From contig JAMXLO010000080.1 of NCBI GenBank assembly GCA_024280945.1, positions 1 to 64,000 on the forward strand: a stretch of 64,000 nt of DNA, read 5' to 3'. Shown here piece by piece: positions 8,422 through 16,534 of this stretch. The notes under the pieces are model-generated. The model did not search any database, had not been told where the DNA came from, and saw only the letters and a program-made list of their open reading frames with translations. This DNA comes from Acetobacteraceae bacterium. GTDB taxonomy: Bacteria > Pseudomonadota > Alphaproteobacteria > Acetobacterales > Acetobacteraceae. Both the position numbers and the translations under genes were made by a program. The stretch's first letter is position 1, and each line of letters opens with the position of its first letter.

Positions 8422-8796
8422 ATGGCCGATAACGCTCAGATGATCATCGACCTGGACCGCAAACGCATGCAGGCGATGGCGCAGAAAGATGTCGCGACCC
8501 TGAATGACCTGCTGGCCGATGACCTGATCTACACCCACTCATCAGCACGGATCGACACGAAGCAAAGCCTGGTCGGCAACATGCAATCCGGCGCGACCGT
8601 ATACAACGCCGTTGAACCGTCCGATGTGAAGGCGCAGGACCTGGGTAGCGCCGTCGTGCTGACCGGTGTCGCCAGGATACGCGTCACGTCCGGCGGCACG
8701 CCGAACGCCTTCGCGGTGCGGTTCACCGATGTCTATGCCGATCGGGGCGGCAAGTGGCAGATGGTCACGTGGCAGTCGACGCGTCTCGCAGACTAG
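8422..8796 (+). CDS. SnoaL-like / DUF4440 nuclear transport factor 2 family protein
   Basis: Small alpha+beta protein of 124 residues with the NTF2-like pattern: an N-terminal helix (RKRMQAMAQKDVATLNDLLADDLIYTHS, seen as separate blocks near residues 13-40) and a long antiparallel sheet ending in YADRGGKWQMVTWQSTR. Such proteins are isomerases, hydrolases or substrate-binding partners in degradation pathways; no activity can be assigned. AGGAGGGAG precedes the ATG by about ten bases. It is the first gene of a plus-strand run including a flavin monooxygenase, ligase and hydrolase, so it may be part of that pathway. Confidence 0.75.
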   Translation: MADNAQMIIDLDRKRMQAMAQKDVATLNDLLADDLIYTHSSARIDTKQSLVGNMQSGATVYNAVEPSDVKAQDLGSAVVLTGVARIRVTSGGTPNAFAVRFTDVYADRGGKWQMVTWQSTRLAD

Positions 8797-8836
8797 ATCA
8801 CCCGATCCACGTCGGATCGATCTCCGCGGGAAGCGC

Positions 8837-9958
8837 ATGATGCGATTCAACATTCTGGTTGTTCCCTACATGCTGTCCCGCGGGGAACGTGTGCATTTGG
8901 CCGGGTCGGATCCTGGGCGATTCCAGCAGCTCATGCATCGGATACGCGGCCAGATGCAGTTTGCCGAACAGCTTGGCTATTCGGGCTTCTGCATGACCGA
9001 ACAGCACATGCAGATCGAGGGCATCGAGACGACAACCAACCCGCTGTTCTGGGACCTGTTCGTTGCGCAGCACACCAGGACGATGCGTGTCGGCCAGCTT
9101 GGGATGAACCTGACCGCCGTCAACCCGGTGCAGCTTGCAGAGAATATTGCCATGCTCGACCACCTGACCGGCGGGCGCGTCTTCGCAGGCTTTTCGCGCG
9201 GCAACACGCCGAGGTGGGTCGGCACCTTCGGTCAGCACCTCGGGATCACCTCGACGGAGTCTGACCGTTCGGCATCGGATCAGCGCAATCGCGCGATCTT
9301 CTATGAGAACTGGCGGATCGTGAAGACGCTCTGGACGCAGCCGAGTGTCTCGATCCAGGGCGAATTCTGGAAGATCCCGCCTGACATGGAGTGGCAGTTC
9401 GCGCCAACTGCGGACTTTGCCGCGCATACCGTGGATCAGAACAACAGGCTACGACAGATCGGCATCGTCCCCAGGCCGCTGCAGCGGCCACATCCGCCCG
9501 TGTATGCACCGTTCAGCTACAGCATGGAGACTGTGCGCTTCTGGGGTCGCGAGGGCGGCAAGCTGGTATCGTTCGTCTCTGCCGAGAAGGAGCACTTCAC
9601 CCCGATTCTCATTGAGAACTACGTGAAAGCAGCGGAATCGGCCGGGCGCCGTGCCAGTGCGCGTGATGCGGTAGCGATTGGCGGCCATCTTGTGCTTGGG
9701 AGAAACAGCTCGGAAAGCGCGGACATCAAGCGGGGATTTCTGGAGCTGTTCAACTACGCCTACAACGCACCGCCATACAATGTGCCAGTTGGCCGTATGT
9801 GGGAGGGATCGCGGCAACAGGTGGCCGATGAGGTCGGTCGACTACGCGAGACATACGGCGTGGACGAGTTCTTTCTCTGGCACCACGTCGGCTTTTTCCC
9901 GGACGAGGTTGAGATGGCGATGCTGGCCGAATTTGCGGCGGCGGTGATCGGCGCATGA
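8837..9958 (+). CDS. luciferase-like flavin-dependent monooxygenase (LLM class)
   Basis: TIM-barrel flavin monooxygenase of 373 residues of the bacterial luciferase family, using reduced FMN (or F420 in some relatives) and oxygen. Typical blocks are FAEQLGYSGFCMTEQHM near residues 37-53, VGQLGMNLTAVNPVQLAENIAMLDHLTGGRVFAGFSRG (in parts near 85-122), and a C-terminal helical region. The start at 8837 (ATGATG) has a weak GCGGGAAG site; the frame is open further upstream but overlaps the preceding gene. It overlaps the ligase gene by ATGA, indicating coupled translation. Substrate unknown; an organic acid or ester of the same operon is likely. Confidence 0.82.
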   Translation: MMRFNILVVPYMLSRGERVHLAGSDPGRFQQLMHRIRGQMQFAEQLGYSGFCMTEQHMQIEGIETTTNPLFWDLFVAQHTRTMRVGQLGMNLTAVNPVQLAENIAMLDHLTGGRVFAGFSRGNTPRWVGTFGQHLGITSTESDRSASDQRNRAIFYENWRIVKTLWTQPSVSIQGEFWKIPPDMEWQFAPTADFAAHTVDQNNRLRQIGIVPRPLQRPHPPVYAPFSYSMETVRFWGREGGKLVSFVSAEKEHFTPILIENYVKAAESAGRRASARDAVAIGGHLVLGRNSSESADIKRGFLELFNYAYNAPPYNVPVGRMWEGSRQQVADEVGRLRETYGVDEFFLWHHVGFFPDEVEMAMLAEFAAAVIGA

Positions 9959-11466
9959 TGACGTTCGGGAGTCTGATCCGCCATCACGGTATGTACTGGG
10001 GCGACAAGGACGCCTTCGTCGAACTGGAGAGACGCTGCTCCTGGGGCGTCTACCACCGCCGCACCGATGCGCTGGGACATGTCCTGCGGCGGCTGGGCGT
10101 CGGTACGGGTCACCGCGTGGCGATACTGGCGGCCGACTGTACGGAAATCGCCGAGACGTTTGGCGCATGCGTCAAGATCGGTGCGATCCGCGTGGGATTG
10201 AACCCGCGCCTGGCTGCTCCCGAGATCGCTGCCCTGATCGCGGACTGCTCGCCTTCGGTACTGTTCGTGCATGCGGATTACGCGCCGCTGCTCGCGTCAG
10301 CGACTGGCGTCAACCGGGTCATCGACTTCGGCGTGCCCGGCAGCGAATACGAACGGCTGATTGCGGCGGCAATGGACGAGCCTGGGCTGGTCGAGACGCC
10401 GCACGACATTGCGATGATCGCCTACACTACGGGATCGACCGGGCTGCCGAAGGGGGCGATCTACCCGCACGAGCCGTTCCTGCGCTCGATCCTTTATATC
10501 GCCATGTGCGAAGGCATTGATGCCTCGAGCCGCTGGCTGCACGCGATGCCGGCGGCCGGCATTCCGATCATGCACATGCTGCGCAACCTGTACCATGCCG
10601 CCGCCACTGTTATCGTGGGGCCATGGAACCCCGAGCGTGCTCTGTTGCTGATGGAACGCGAGCGGACGACGAACACGGTACTGGTGCCGACCATGCTGAA
10701 CTCGCTGCTGGAGTCCAGCCTGTTGCCGCGGATCGACGTGAGTGCGATGCGGCTGTTCGGCTATGGTGCCTCGCCCTTGCCGCCGGCGACCATCCGGCAG
10801 GCTATGACGGCATTCGGGCGGCCATTCCTGCAGATGTACGGCACGACCGAACTCATGGGCATGTCGATGATGCTGTTTCCGAGTGACCACGAACTCGGCG
10901 TTACCACACGACCAGAGATATTGGCATCCGCCGGAAAGCCGCTGCCGTTTGTCGAGGTGCGCATCGTTGACGACGATGGTCGTGATGTCGCGGTCGCCGA
11001 GATCGGCGAACTGATCGTAAGCAGCGAGGTTGCATTCGCCGGCTACTGGTGCGCTCCGGAAAAGGACCGGGAAACCATCCGCGACGGCTGGATCCATACC
11101 GGCGACATGGCACGGCGCGACGACGGTGGCTACATCTATCTGAGCGACCGCGCCAAGTTCAGGATCAAGACCGGCGGTTATAATGTCTTCCCCACCGAGG
11201 TCGAAAACGTGCTGGCGGAGCATCCGGCGGTGAATGAGGTTGCGGTGGTCGGCTTGCCGGATCCCCATTGGGGCGAGCGCATTCATGCGGTCATAAGCGT
11301 GGCAGCCGGGCAGCATGTCGATTCGCAGACGCTGCGTGCGTTCTGCCGCGGCAGAATCGCTGATTTCAAAGTGCCGAAGTCGATCGAGATCTGGCGCGAG
11401 CTGCCAAAGGGTCCGACCGGAAAGATTCAAAAGCGATCGATCATCGAACACTACGCGGAGGGCTGA
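9955..11466 (+). CDS. AMP-dependent acyl-CoA synthetase/ligase
   Basis: ANL-superfamily adenylating enzyme of 503 residues that should activate a carboxylic acid with ATP and CoA. The P-loop-like TTGSTGLPKG is at about 159-168, YGTTE near 298, GWIHTGDMARRDDGGYIY near 378-395, the hinge FRIKTGGYNVFP near 400, and the C-terminal lysine motif GPTGKIQKR near 485-493. All core motifs are intact. ATG overlaps the monooxygenase stop by four bases. The operon (SnoaL-like, monooxygenase, ligase, dehalogenase-like hydrolase) suggests catabolism of a modified organic acid. Confidence 0.88.
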   Translation: MMTFGSLIRHHGMYWGDKDAFVELERRCSWGVYHRRTDALGHVLRRLGVGTGHRVAILAADCTEIAETFGACVKIGAIRVGLNPRLAAPEIAALIADCSPSVLFVHADYAPLLASATGVNRVIDFGVPGSEYERLIAAAMDEPGLVETPHDIAMIAYTTGSTGLPKGAIYPHEPFLRSILYIAMCEGIDASSRWLHAMPAAGIPIMHMLRNLYHAAATVIVGPWNPERALLLMERERTTNTVLVPTMLNSLLESSLLPRIDVSAMRLFGYGASPLPPATIRQAMTAFGRPFLQMYGTTELMGMSMMLFPSDHELGVTTRPEILASAGKPLPFVEVRIVDDDGRDVAVAEIGELIVSSEVAFAGYWCAPEKDRETIRDGWIHTGDMARRDDGGYIYLSDRAKFRIKTGGYNVFPTEVENVLAEHPAVNEVAVVGLPDPHWGERIHAVISVAAGQHVDSQTLRAFCRGRIADFKVPKSIEIWRELPKGPTGKIQKRSIIEHYAEG

Positions 11467-11471
11467 CATCT

Positions 11472-12353
11472 ATGGAGATCATGCCTGGCTTCACGCTCAC
11501 CGACATCGACACCGCGGGTGCCCGCATCCGCCTGCGCCATGGTGGCAGCGGGCCGCCGCTGCTCCTTCTGCATGGCAATCCGCTGACGCACGCCTCGTGG
11601 CACGCTGCGGCGCCACGGCTCGCCGAACATTTTCACGTTGTCGCCGCCGATCTGCGCGGCTACGGCGACAGCTCGGCACCAGTGGAGGAACCGGGAGGCG
11701 TCAATTACTCGTTCCGCGCCATGGCGCAGGACCAGGTCGAGGTGATGCAGGCGCTCGGCTATCAACGCTTCTTCGTGGCCGGCCACGACCGCGGCGGGCG
11801 CACGGTGCATCGCATGTGCCTCGATCATCCTGACAAGGTGATCAAGGCGGCGATCCTGGACATCGTTCCGACGCTGGATATGTGGGCGGCCATGGACAAA
11901 GAGGGCGCGATCGGTGGTTGGCACTGGCCGTTCATGGCGCAGCCTGCCGATTTCCCCGAACGCATGTTGGGCAGCGTCCCGGCTGATTGGTTCATGCGCA
12001 AGAAGCTGCTGAAACTGACCGCCAGTCTGGATCATATCCCACCGGTGATCTGGGACGAGTATGTCCGCTGCTTCAATGAGAAGACGATCCGCGGCTCATG
12101 TGCCGACTATCGCGCGGCGGCGACGATCGACTGCGAGCTCGACACAGCGGATCTTGGCCGCAAGCTTGCGATGCCGATCCTGGTACTGTGGGGCAAGTCG
12201 AGCAGTGTAGGGAAGCGTTTTGCTGATCCGCTGACAATCTGGCGTCAACGCGCAGAGGACGTGCGCGGAGAGGCGTTGCCGACGGGGCACTATGTCAACG
12301 AAGAGGCACCAGAGCAGGTCATCGGCTGGTTCCTGCGCTTCTTCAGGGCTTGA
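11472..12353 (+). CDS. haloacetate (fluoroacetate) dehalogenase-type alpha/beta hydrolase
   Basis: Alpha/beta hydrolase of 293 residues. The nucleophile elbow GHDRGG has Asp106 instead of Ser, as in haloalkane and haloacetate dehalogenases. Other residues known from fluoroacetate dehalogenase are in place: Arg107 and Arg110 for carboxylate binding, Asp130 in LDIVPT, the halide-pocket His151-Trp152 in GGWHWPF, Tyr213 in ADYRA and the general-base His273 in GHYVNEE. Compared with the enzyme from Rhodopseudomonas palustris (Asp110, Asp134, His155, Trp156, recalled from the literature) spacing is constant. Five bases follow the ligase stop, so it belongs to the same operon. An epoxide hydrolase is less likely because the pocket matches the dehalogenase. 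Confidence 0.82.
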   Translation: MEIMPGFTLTDIDTAGARIRLRHGGSGPPLLLLHGNPLTHASWHAAAPRLAEHFHVVAADLRGYGDSSAPVEEPGGVNYSFRAMAQDQVEVMQALGYQRFFVAGHDRGGRTVHRMCLDHPDKVIKAAILDIVPTLDMWAAMDKEGAIGGWHWPFMAQPADFPERMLGSVPADWFMRKKLLKLTASLDHIPPVIWDEYVRCFNEKTIRGSCADYRAAATIDCELDTADLGRKLAMPILVLWGKSSSVGKRFADPLTIWRQRAEDVRGEALPTGHYVNEEAPEQVIGWFLRFFRA

Positions 12354-12481
12354 GCAGCAGCCCACTTTCTGCGCGCAGCGCTTCACGCATCTTAACAAAA
12401 CTGCTGACGGCAAGCTGCGCCTGCGGTCGCTTTATATTTGTGCGGACTGCCAAGGGACAGGCGCAAGCCTTCCGACCTGTG

Positions 12482-13636
12482 TCACCCTTCGAGGAAGTGC
12501 CCGAACGCCCGCAGCGGGCGGATGTCGTCGCACATGATCTTGGTAATGGCCAGCATCGGCACCGCCAGGATCGCGCCTGGCACACCCCACATCCAGTACC
12601 AGAACAGCAGCGCAAGGATGACTGCCACCGGATTGATGGTGAAACGGCGAGCCATCAACATGGGGGTGACGATTTCCCCCTCCAGCACATGGATCAGGAA
12701 ATAGAGGCCGACCGGCAACAGCGCCCACCAAGTGACGCCGAGTGACAGCACGCTGGCCATCAGAAAGATAACGATGGCCGCCATCGGGCCGAGGATCGGC
12801 ACAAAGTTCATGACGAAGGCGGTCACGCCCCAAAGCAGAGGGTTGGCGACCCCACACAGCCACATGACCAGAAACGTCAGCAGACCAACGACGACATTGA
12901 TGACCGACACGGTGATGAGATAGGCGGAGATGTTTCGCTCAATGTCGATCGTGATCTCCACCGCCTGACGCTTCTCGGCAAAGGTCGGCAGAATCTCGAC
13001 CAACCGGCGCATGAACGTCTCACCGGAGACCAGCAGGAAGAACAAGACGATCAGCGTCGTGAACAGGCCGGCGGCAACCGTCGTCGTGCCGCTGAACAGC
13101 ATCCCCATTACGTTGACCGAGTGTTCGGATGACCCCTGCGGCAGGCTGACACCCATGCCGGCAACGCCCTGCAGCTGCGCCATCATCCACTGAACTGAGC
13201 TGATCGGTCGGGCAAGAAACGCAAGCTGCTGCTGAATTTGTGGAATGGCTTCCGGCAGCTTGCCGGCCCACGAGGTCGCCGGTCCGGCCACGCCGCTGAT
13301 GATCCCGGCAAGAGCCATCACCAGCATAAAGATGGCGACCAGCGCCCCCAGCGCATGCGGCACGCCTGCTCTATCAAGAAGCCGCACCAGCGGCTGCAGC
13401 AGCAGCTTCAACACGATCGCCAATACGACCGGCAGCACAATCGGTGCGGCGACATAGAGGGCGGCCAGCAGGGCCAGCAAAAACAGGCCACCCAGGAATA
13501 TCGTTCGCGGCTCCGTCGGCAGCGGCATGTCCTCTTCGTCGTCTTGCGGTGCTGTCGCTGCCGGGGCGGGGTCGCGAACGTCTGCGATCGTCTCCTCCAT
13601 TTTGGTATCGATTGCCTCTGCGGTGCGTGCACTCAT
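12482..13636 (-). CDS. AI-2E family transporter (PerM/TqsA-type membrane protein)
   Basis: Integral membrane protein of 384 residues. After a charged N-terminal tail of about 45 residues come hydrophobic segments near 45-90, a central soluble stretch with PQIQQQLAFLARP, and four or more helices in the C-terminal half including VNVVVGLLTFLVMWLCGV and FVMNFVPILGPM, which are family hallmarks. Proteins of this family export autoinducer-2 or act as Na+/H+ antiporters; the substrate is unknown here. Start 13636 is preferred for the GGGAGGGAG just upstream. The gene stands alone between genes of other functions. Confidence 0.85.
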   Translation of the reverse strand: MSARTAEAIDTKMEETIADVRDPAPAATAPQDDEEDMPLPTEPRTIFLGGLFLLALLAALYVAAPIVLPVVLAIVLKLLLQPLVRLLDRAGVPHALGALVAIFMLVMALAGIISGVAGPATSWAGKLPEAIPQIQQQLAFLARPISSVQWMMAQLQGVAGMGVSLPQGSSEHSVNVMGMLFSGTTTVAAGLFTTLIVLFFLLVSGETFMRRLVEILPTFAEKRQAVEITIDIERNISAYLITVSVINVVVGLLTFLVMWLCGVANPLLWGVTAFVMNFVPILGPMAAIVIFLMASVLSLGVTWWALLPVGLYFLIHVLEGEIVTPMLMARRFTINPVAVILALLFWYWMWGVPGAILAVPMLAITKIMCDDIRPLRAFGHFLEG

Positions 13637-13691
13637 GCGACGCTCCCTCCCAGCCAACCCGTTGCAACGTCGTTAGGGCATTCTGGTTTAC

Positions 13692-14309
13692 TCATACGAT
13701 CGGCACGTTCAATTCGCGCGCAAGCTTTTGCTTCATTGCGGCGGCGAAAGCGGGGTAGTCCTGACAGGTCACGGCGAAGGCGTCCGGTCCTCCGATCACC
13801 TCGCGCGTGTACGACGCCAGCAGATCTGGTTCCTCGTGCAGGATGCAGAGGCCGTTGATAGTGATGCCCGCCTCCGCCATGCGGTCGCGAACCGGGCCGG
13901 GTGCGATGCCGCTGTTCGATCTGCCGTCGCCGATCACGTTTACCACCTGACGCGCGGGCGTGTCCGGAATGTGGCTGAGGAGTGTCAGCGATGCGAGCAA
14001 CGCTTCACCAATTGCTGTTTCCCCGGCCGTCACGATGCGGGGCATGTTGTCCACCTGGTCGGCGAAGGCGCTGGCATCGGACTTGGAGGCGATCAGGGTC
14101 CAGCCGGTGATCACCTCCTGTGCCCCGGTGCCTGACCACAGCAGCAGCGAGCAGAGGCTCGCCTTGGCCGGGCCGCCGATCAGGGCGTCGGTAATCGTCG
14201 GTTCCCGCAGCGCGGCCGCCATGCCGCCGGCGATGAGGCCGAATTCTTCGTAAGTGACGCTCGCCGAGCCGTCGACCGCCAGCACGAGTGCCAAGTCAAC
14301 CGCGTTCAT
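13692..14309 (-). CDS. DUF1194 von Willebrand factor A-like protein
   Basis: Protein of 205 residues with a VWA fold. The MIDAS metal site is visible as DGSAS at residues 13-17, with a threonine in TAGETAIGEAL near 94 and aspartate in VIGDGRSNSG near 127. DUF1194 proteins are usually exported with a signal peptide, but none is seen here; either the start is further upstream or this copy is cytoplasmic. Function is unknown; VWA domains mediate metal-dependent protein binding. It lies 55 bases downstream of the AI-2E permease gene on the same strand. Confidence 0.78.
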   Translation of the reverse strand: MNAVDLALVLAVDGSASVTYEEFGLIAGGMAAALREPTITDALIGGPAKASLCSLLLWSGTGAQEVITGWTLIASKSDASAFADQVDNMPRIVTAGETAIGEALLASLTLLSHIPDTPARQVVNVIGDGRSNSGIAPGPVRDRMAEAGITINGLCILHEEPDLLASYTREVIGGPDAFAVTCQDYPAFAAAMKQKLARELNVPIV

Positions 14310-14401
14310 CGCTGGTCCGGCGAGGGCCGTCCACTATTGCGGCTCTTGAGCGGCGGCCGATTGCGGCGGAGTATTCGGACTAGACCGAGAGGAGACCAGG
14401 G

Positions 14402-15619
14402 ATGCCGGAGAGCCCCACCGACAAGACCATGTTGGCCCAGGCGCAGACGCGGCTGCCGTTGAACGGGCTGAAGGTGCTGGACCTGACGCTCGCGCGGGCG
14501 GGACCCACCGCGGTGCGGCATCTTGCGGATTGGGGCGCCGACGTCATCAAGATCGAGCCCCCAGCCACGGATGGCGAGGAGATCACCGGCAGCCGTCATG
14601 GCTTTGACTTCCAGAATCTGCATCGCAACAAGCGCGCGATCACACTGAACCTGAAGTCGCCGGAAGGCCATGCCGCGTTCATGCGCCTGGTGAAGACCGC
14701 CGACATCATCGTCGAGAACATGCGGGCGCAGGTAAAGCACCGGCTGAAGGTCTCGTATGACGATGTAAAGGAAGTGAATCCCCGAATTGTGTACGGCAGC
14801 ATCAGCGGCTTCGGCCAGACCGGCCCCTACGGTCATCGCGCCGGGGTGGATCAGATCGCGCAGGGCATGGGCGGGCTGATGTCGATCACTGGCCTGCCTG
14901 GCCAAGGCCCGGTACGCGTTGGCATCCCGATCGACGACCTGACTGCGGGCAACCTTCTGGCACTCGGCATCATGATGGCGATCTACGACCGCGAGCGGAC
15001 CGGCGTCGGCCGCTGGGTCACCACCAGCCTGTTGGAGGCGCAGATCTTCATGCTGGACTTCCAGGCCTCGCGCTGGCTGATCGCCAAGGAGGTGGCACCG
15101 CAGGCGGGCAATGACCATCCGACCGGCATTCCGACCGGCGTGTTTCCCACCTCCGACGGCCATATCAACATCGCCGCCAGTTCCGCCCGCGTGTTCGGCC
15201 GCTTCTGCGACGCGATCGGCAAGCCGGACTGGAAGGACAAGCCGGAGTGGAAGGACCAGGTGTCGCGCAGCAAGCATCGCAAGGAGATCAATGGGGCGAT
15301 CAGTGATGTGACACGACACAAGCCGTCGGAGTATTGGATCGAGCTGCTGGAGGGCGCTGGGGTACCGTGCGGTCCCATCTACAGCATTGATCAGGTGTTT
15401 GCCGACCCGCAGGTGCAGCACCTTCGCATGGCCGCGCCGATGCATTCACCTGCGGTCGGCGAAGTGGATGTGGTGGCCTCGGCGATCAGCATGACGGGCT
15501 TCTCCAAGGACATCCGCCTGGCAACGCCGGAGATGGGGTCGAGCACGGACGAGGTCCTCGCCTCGGTCGGATATAGCAAGGAGGAGATCGCCGAGATGCG
15601 CAAGAAGGGGGCGATCTGA
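14402..15619 (+). CDS. CaiB/BaiF family CoA-transferase
   Basis: Class III CoA-transferase of 405 residues, moving CoA between organic acids through a mixed anhydride on an aspartate. The N-terminal block LKVLDLTLARAGP and ADVIKIEPP, the RNKRAITLNLKSPEG segment near 75-90 and the catalytic Asp in PIDDLTAGN near residue 180 are visible. GGAGACCAGGG precedes ATG. The stop overlaps the ATG of the crotonase gene (TGATG), so the two are coupled: acid activation followed by modification of the thioester. One of three CaiB/BaiF genes in this window. Substrate pair unknown. Confidence 0.88.
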   Translation: MPESPTDKTMLAQAQTRLPLNGLKVLDLTLARAGPTAVRHLADWGADVIKIEPPATDGEEITGSRHGFDFQNLHRNKRAITLNLKSPEGHAAFMRLVKTADIIVENMRAQVKHRLKVSYDDVKEVNPRIVYGSISGFGQTGPYGHRAGVDQIAQGMGGLMSITGLPGQGPVRVGIPIDDLTAGNLLALGIMMAIYDRERTGVGRWVTTSLLEAQIFMLDFQASRWLIAKEVAPQAGNDHPTGIPTGVFPTSDGHINIAASSARVFGRFCDAIGKPDWKDKPEWKDQVSRSKHRKEINGAISDVTRHKPSEYWIELLEGAGVPCGPIYSIDQVFADPQVQHLRMAAPMHSPAVGEVDVVASAISMTGFSKDIRLATPEMGSSTDEVLASVGYSKEEIAEMRKKGAI

Positions 15620-16443
15620 TGAACGACTTCCCGGGAGGAGCGGTCACTCGCGAGTATGCGGGCGGCAAAATGCTCGCGGCGAAAGACGATGGCGTTGGGC
15701 TGGTCACCTTCAACCAGCCTGAGAAGCGCAACGCGATGTCGCTGGAGATGTGGACCGGCCTGGGGGAGATTCTTGATGAGTTCGCCGAGGATTCCTCGGT
15801 GCGGGTTGTTGTGCTGACCGGTGCAGGCAATAAGGCATTCGTCTCGGGCGCGGATATCAGCCAGTTTGAAAAGAACCGTTCCAATGCCGACGCTCAGCAG
15901 GAATATGAGCGTCTGGCTGGCGTCGGGCGAGCCAAGTATGGCGGCTTCCCCAAGCCGGTGATCGCGCGCATCCGCGGCTTCTGCCTGGGTGGCGGGCTGG
16001 CGATCGCCATGCAGGCGGACCTGCGCATTGCCTCGGCGGACAGCCTGTTCGGTATCCCGGCTGCCAAGCTGTCGATCGCCTATGCGCCTGACTCGGTGAA
16101 GCGGCTGATCGACCTGGTAGGGCCCGCGCATGCGCGCATGATCCTGTATACCGCGCGGCGAATCGACGCGGCAGAGGCGGAACGGATCGGCCTGATCAAC
16201 AAGATGGTCGGGGAGGAGGAGCTTAACGACGAGGTGCTGGATATCGCCCGCACTATCGCCGACAGCGCTCCCCTGTCGGTGGCTGCATCGAAGCTCACGA
16301 TCAACGAGATGCTGAAGGACGAAAGCCAGCGGGACATGGCAGCGATCAAGCGGATGTCCGAGATCTGCTTCAACAGCGCCGACTACAAGGAGGGCCGGAC
16401 GGCGTTCATGGAGAAGCGCGCGCCGAAGTGGGTGGGCAGGTAA
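15619..16443 (+). CDS. enoyl-CoA hydratase/isomerase family protein (crotonase fold, both hydratase glutamates missing)
   Basis: Crotonase-fold protein of 274 residues. The oxyanion-hole segments SGADISQF (near 74) and GFCLGGGLAIAMQAD (near 118) and the C-terminal R-E-G-x-x-A-F-x-E-K-R pattern are present. In classical enoyl-CoA hydratase the two catalytic glutamates lie in GGGCELA and FGQPE; here the equivalent residues are alanine (GGGLAIA and FGIPA). It is therefore unlikely to be a standard hydratase, and could be a thioesterase, isomerase, ring-opening or decarboxylating member. Translationally coupled with the CoA-transferase gene upstream. Confidence 0.85.
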   Translation: MNDFPGGAVTREYAGGKMLAAKDDGVGLVTFNQPEKRNAMSLEMWTGLGEILDEFAEDSSVRVVVLTGAGNKAFVSGADISQFEKNRSNADAQQEYERLAGVGRAKYGGFPKPVIARIRGFCLGGGLAIAMQADLRIASADSLFGIPAAKLSIAYAPDSVKRLIDLVGPAHARMILYTARRIDAAEAERIGLINKMVGEEELNDEVLDIARTIADSAPLSVAASKLTINEMLKDESQRDMAAIKRMSEICFNSADYKEGRTAFMEKRAPKWVGR

Positions 16444-16462
16444 CCGGCCCGCGCGCAATACA

Positions 16463-16486
16463 GGCCTGACCCTCGATCGGGCCTTT
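16463..16486 (+). terminator. possible weak terminator after the crotonase gene
   Basis: GGCCTGA and TCGGGCC can pair with one G-U pair around a seven-base loop, followed by TTT. It begins 20 bases after the stop codon. The stem is short and the T-run poor, so the call is tentative. Confidence 0.35.
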
Positions 16487-16534
16487 GGGGAACGTGGGGC
16501 CGGGGCAACCAAATCGTAACCCATCTCTGCCGAG

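Noticed and set aside
14306-15445. Minus-strand frame of 379 codons opposite a CoA-transferase
   Set aside because: The plus-strand gene has complete family motifs; the antisense frame has none.
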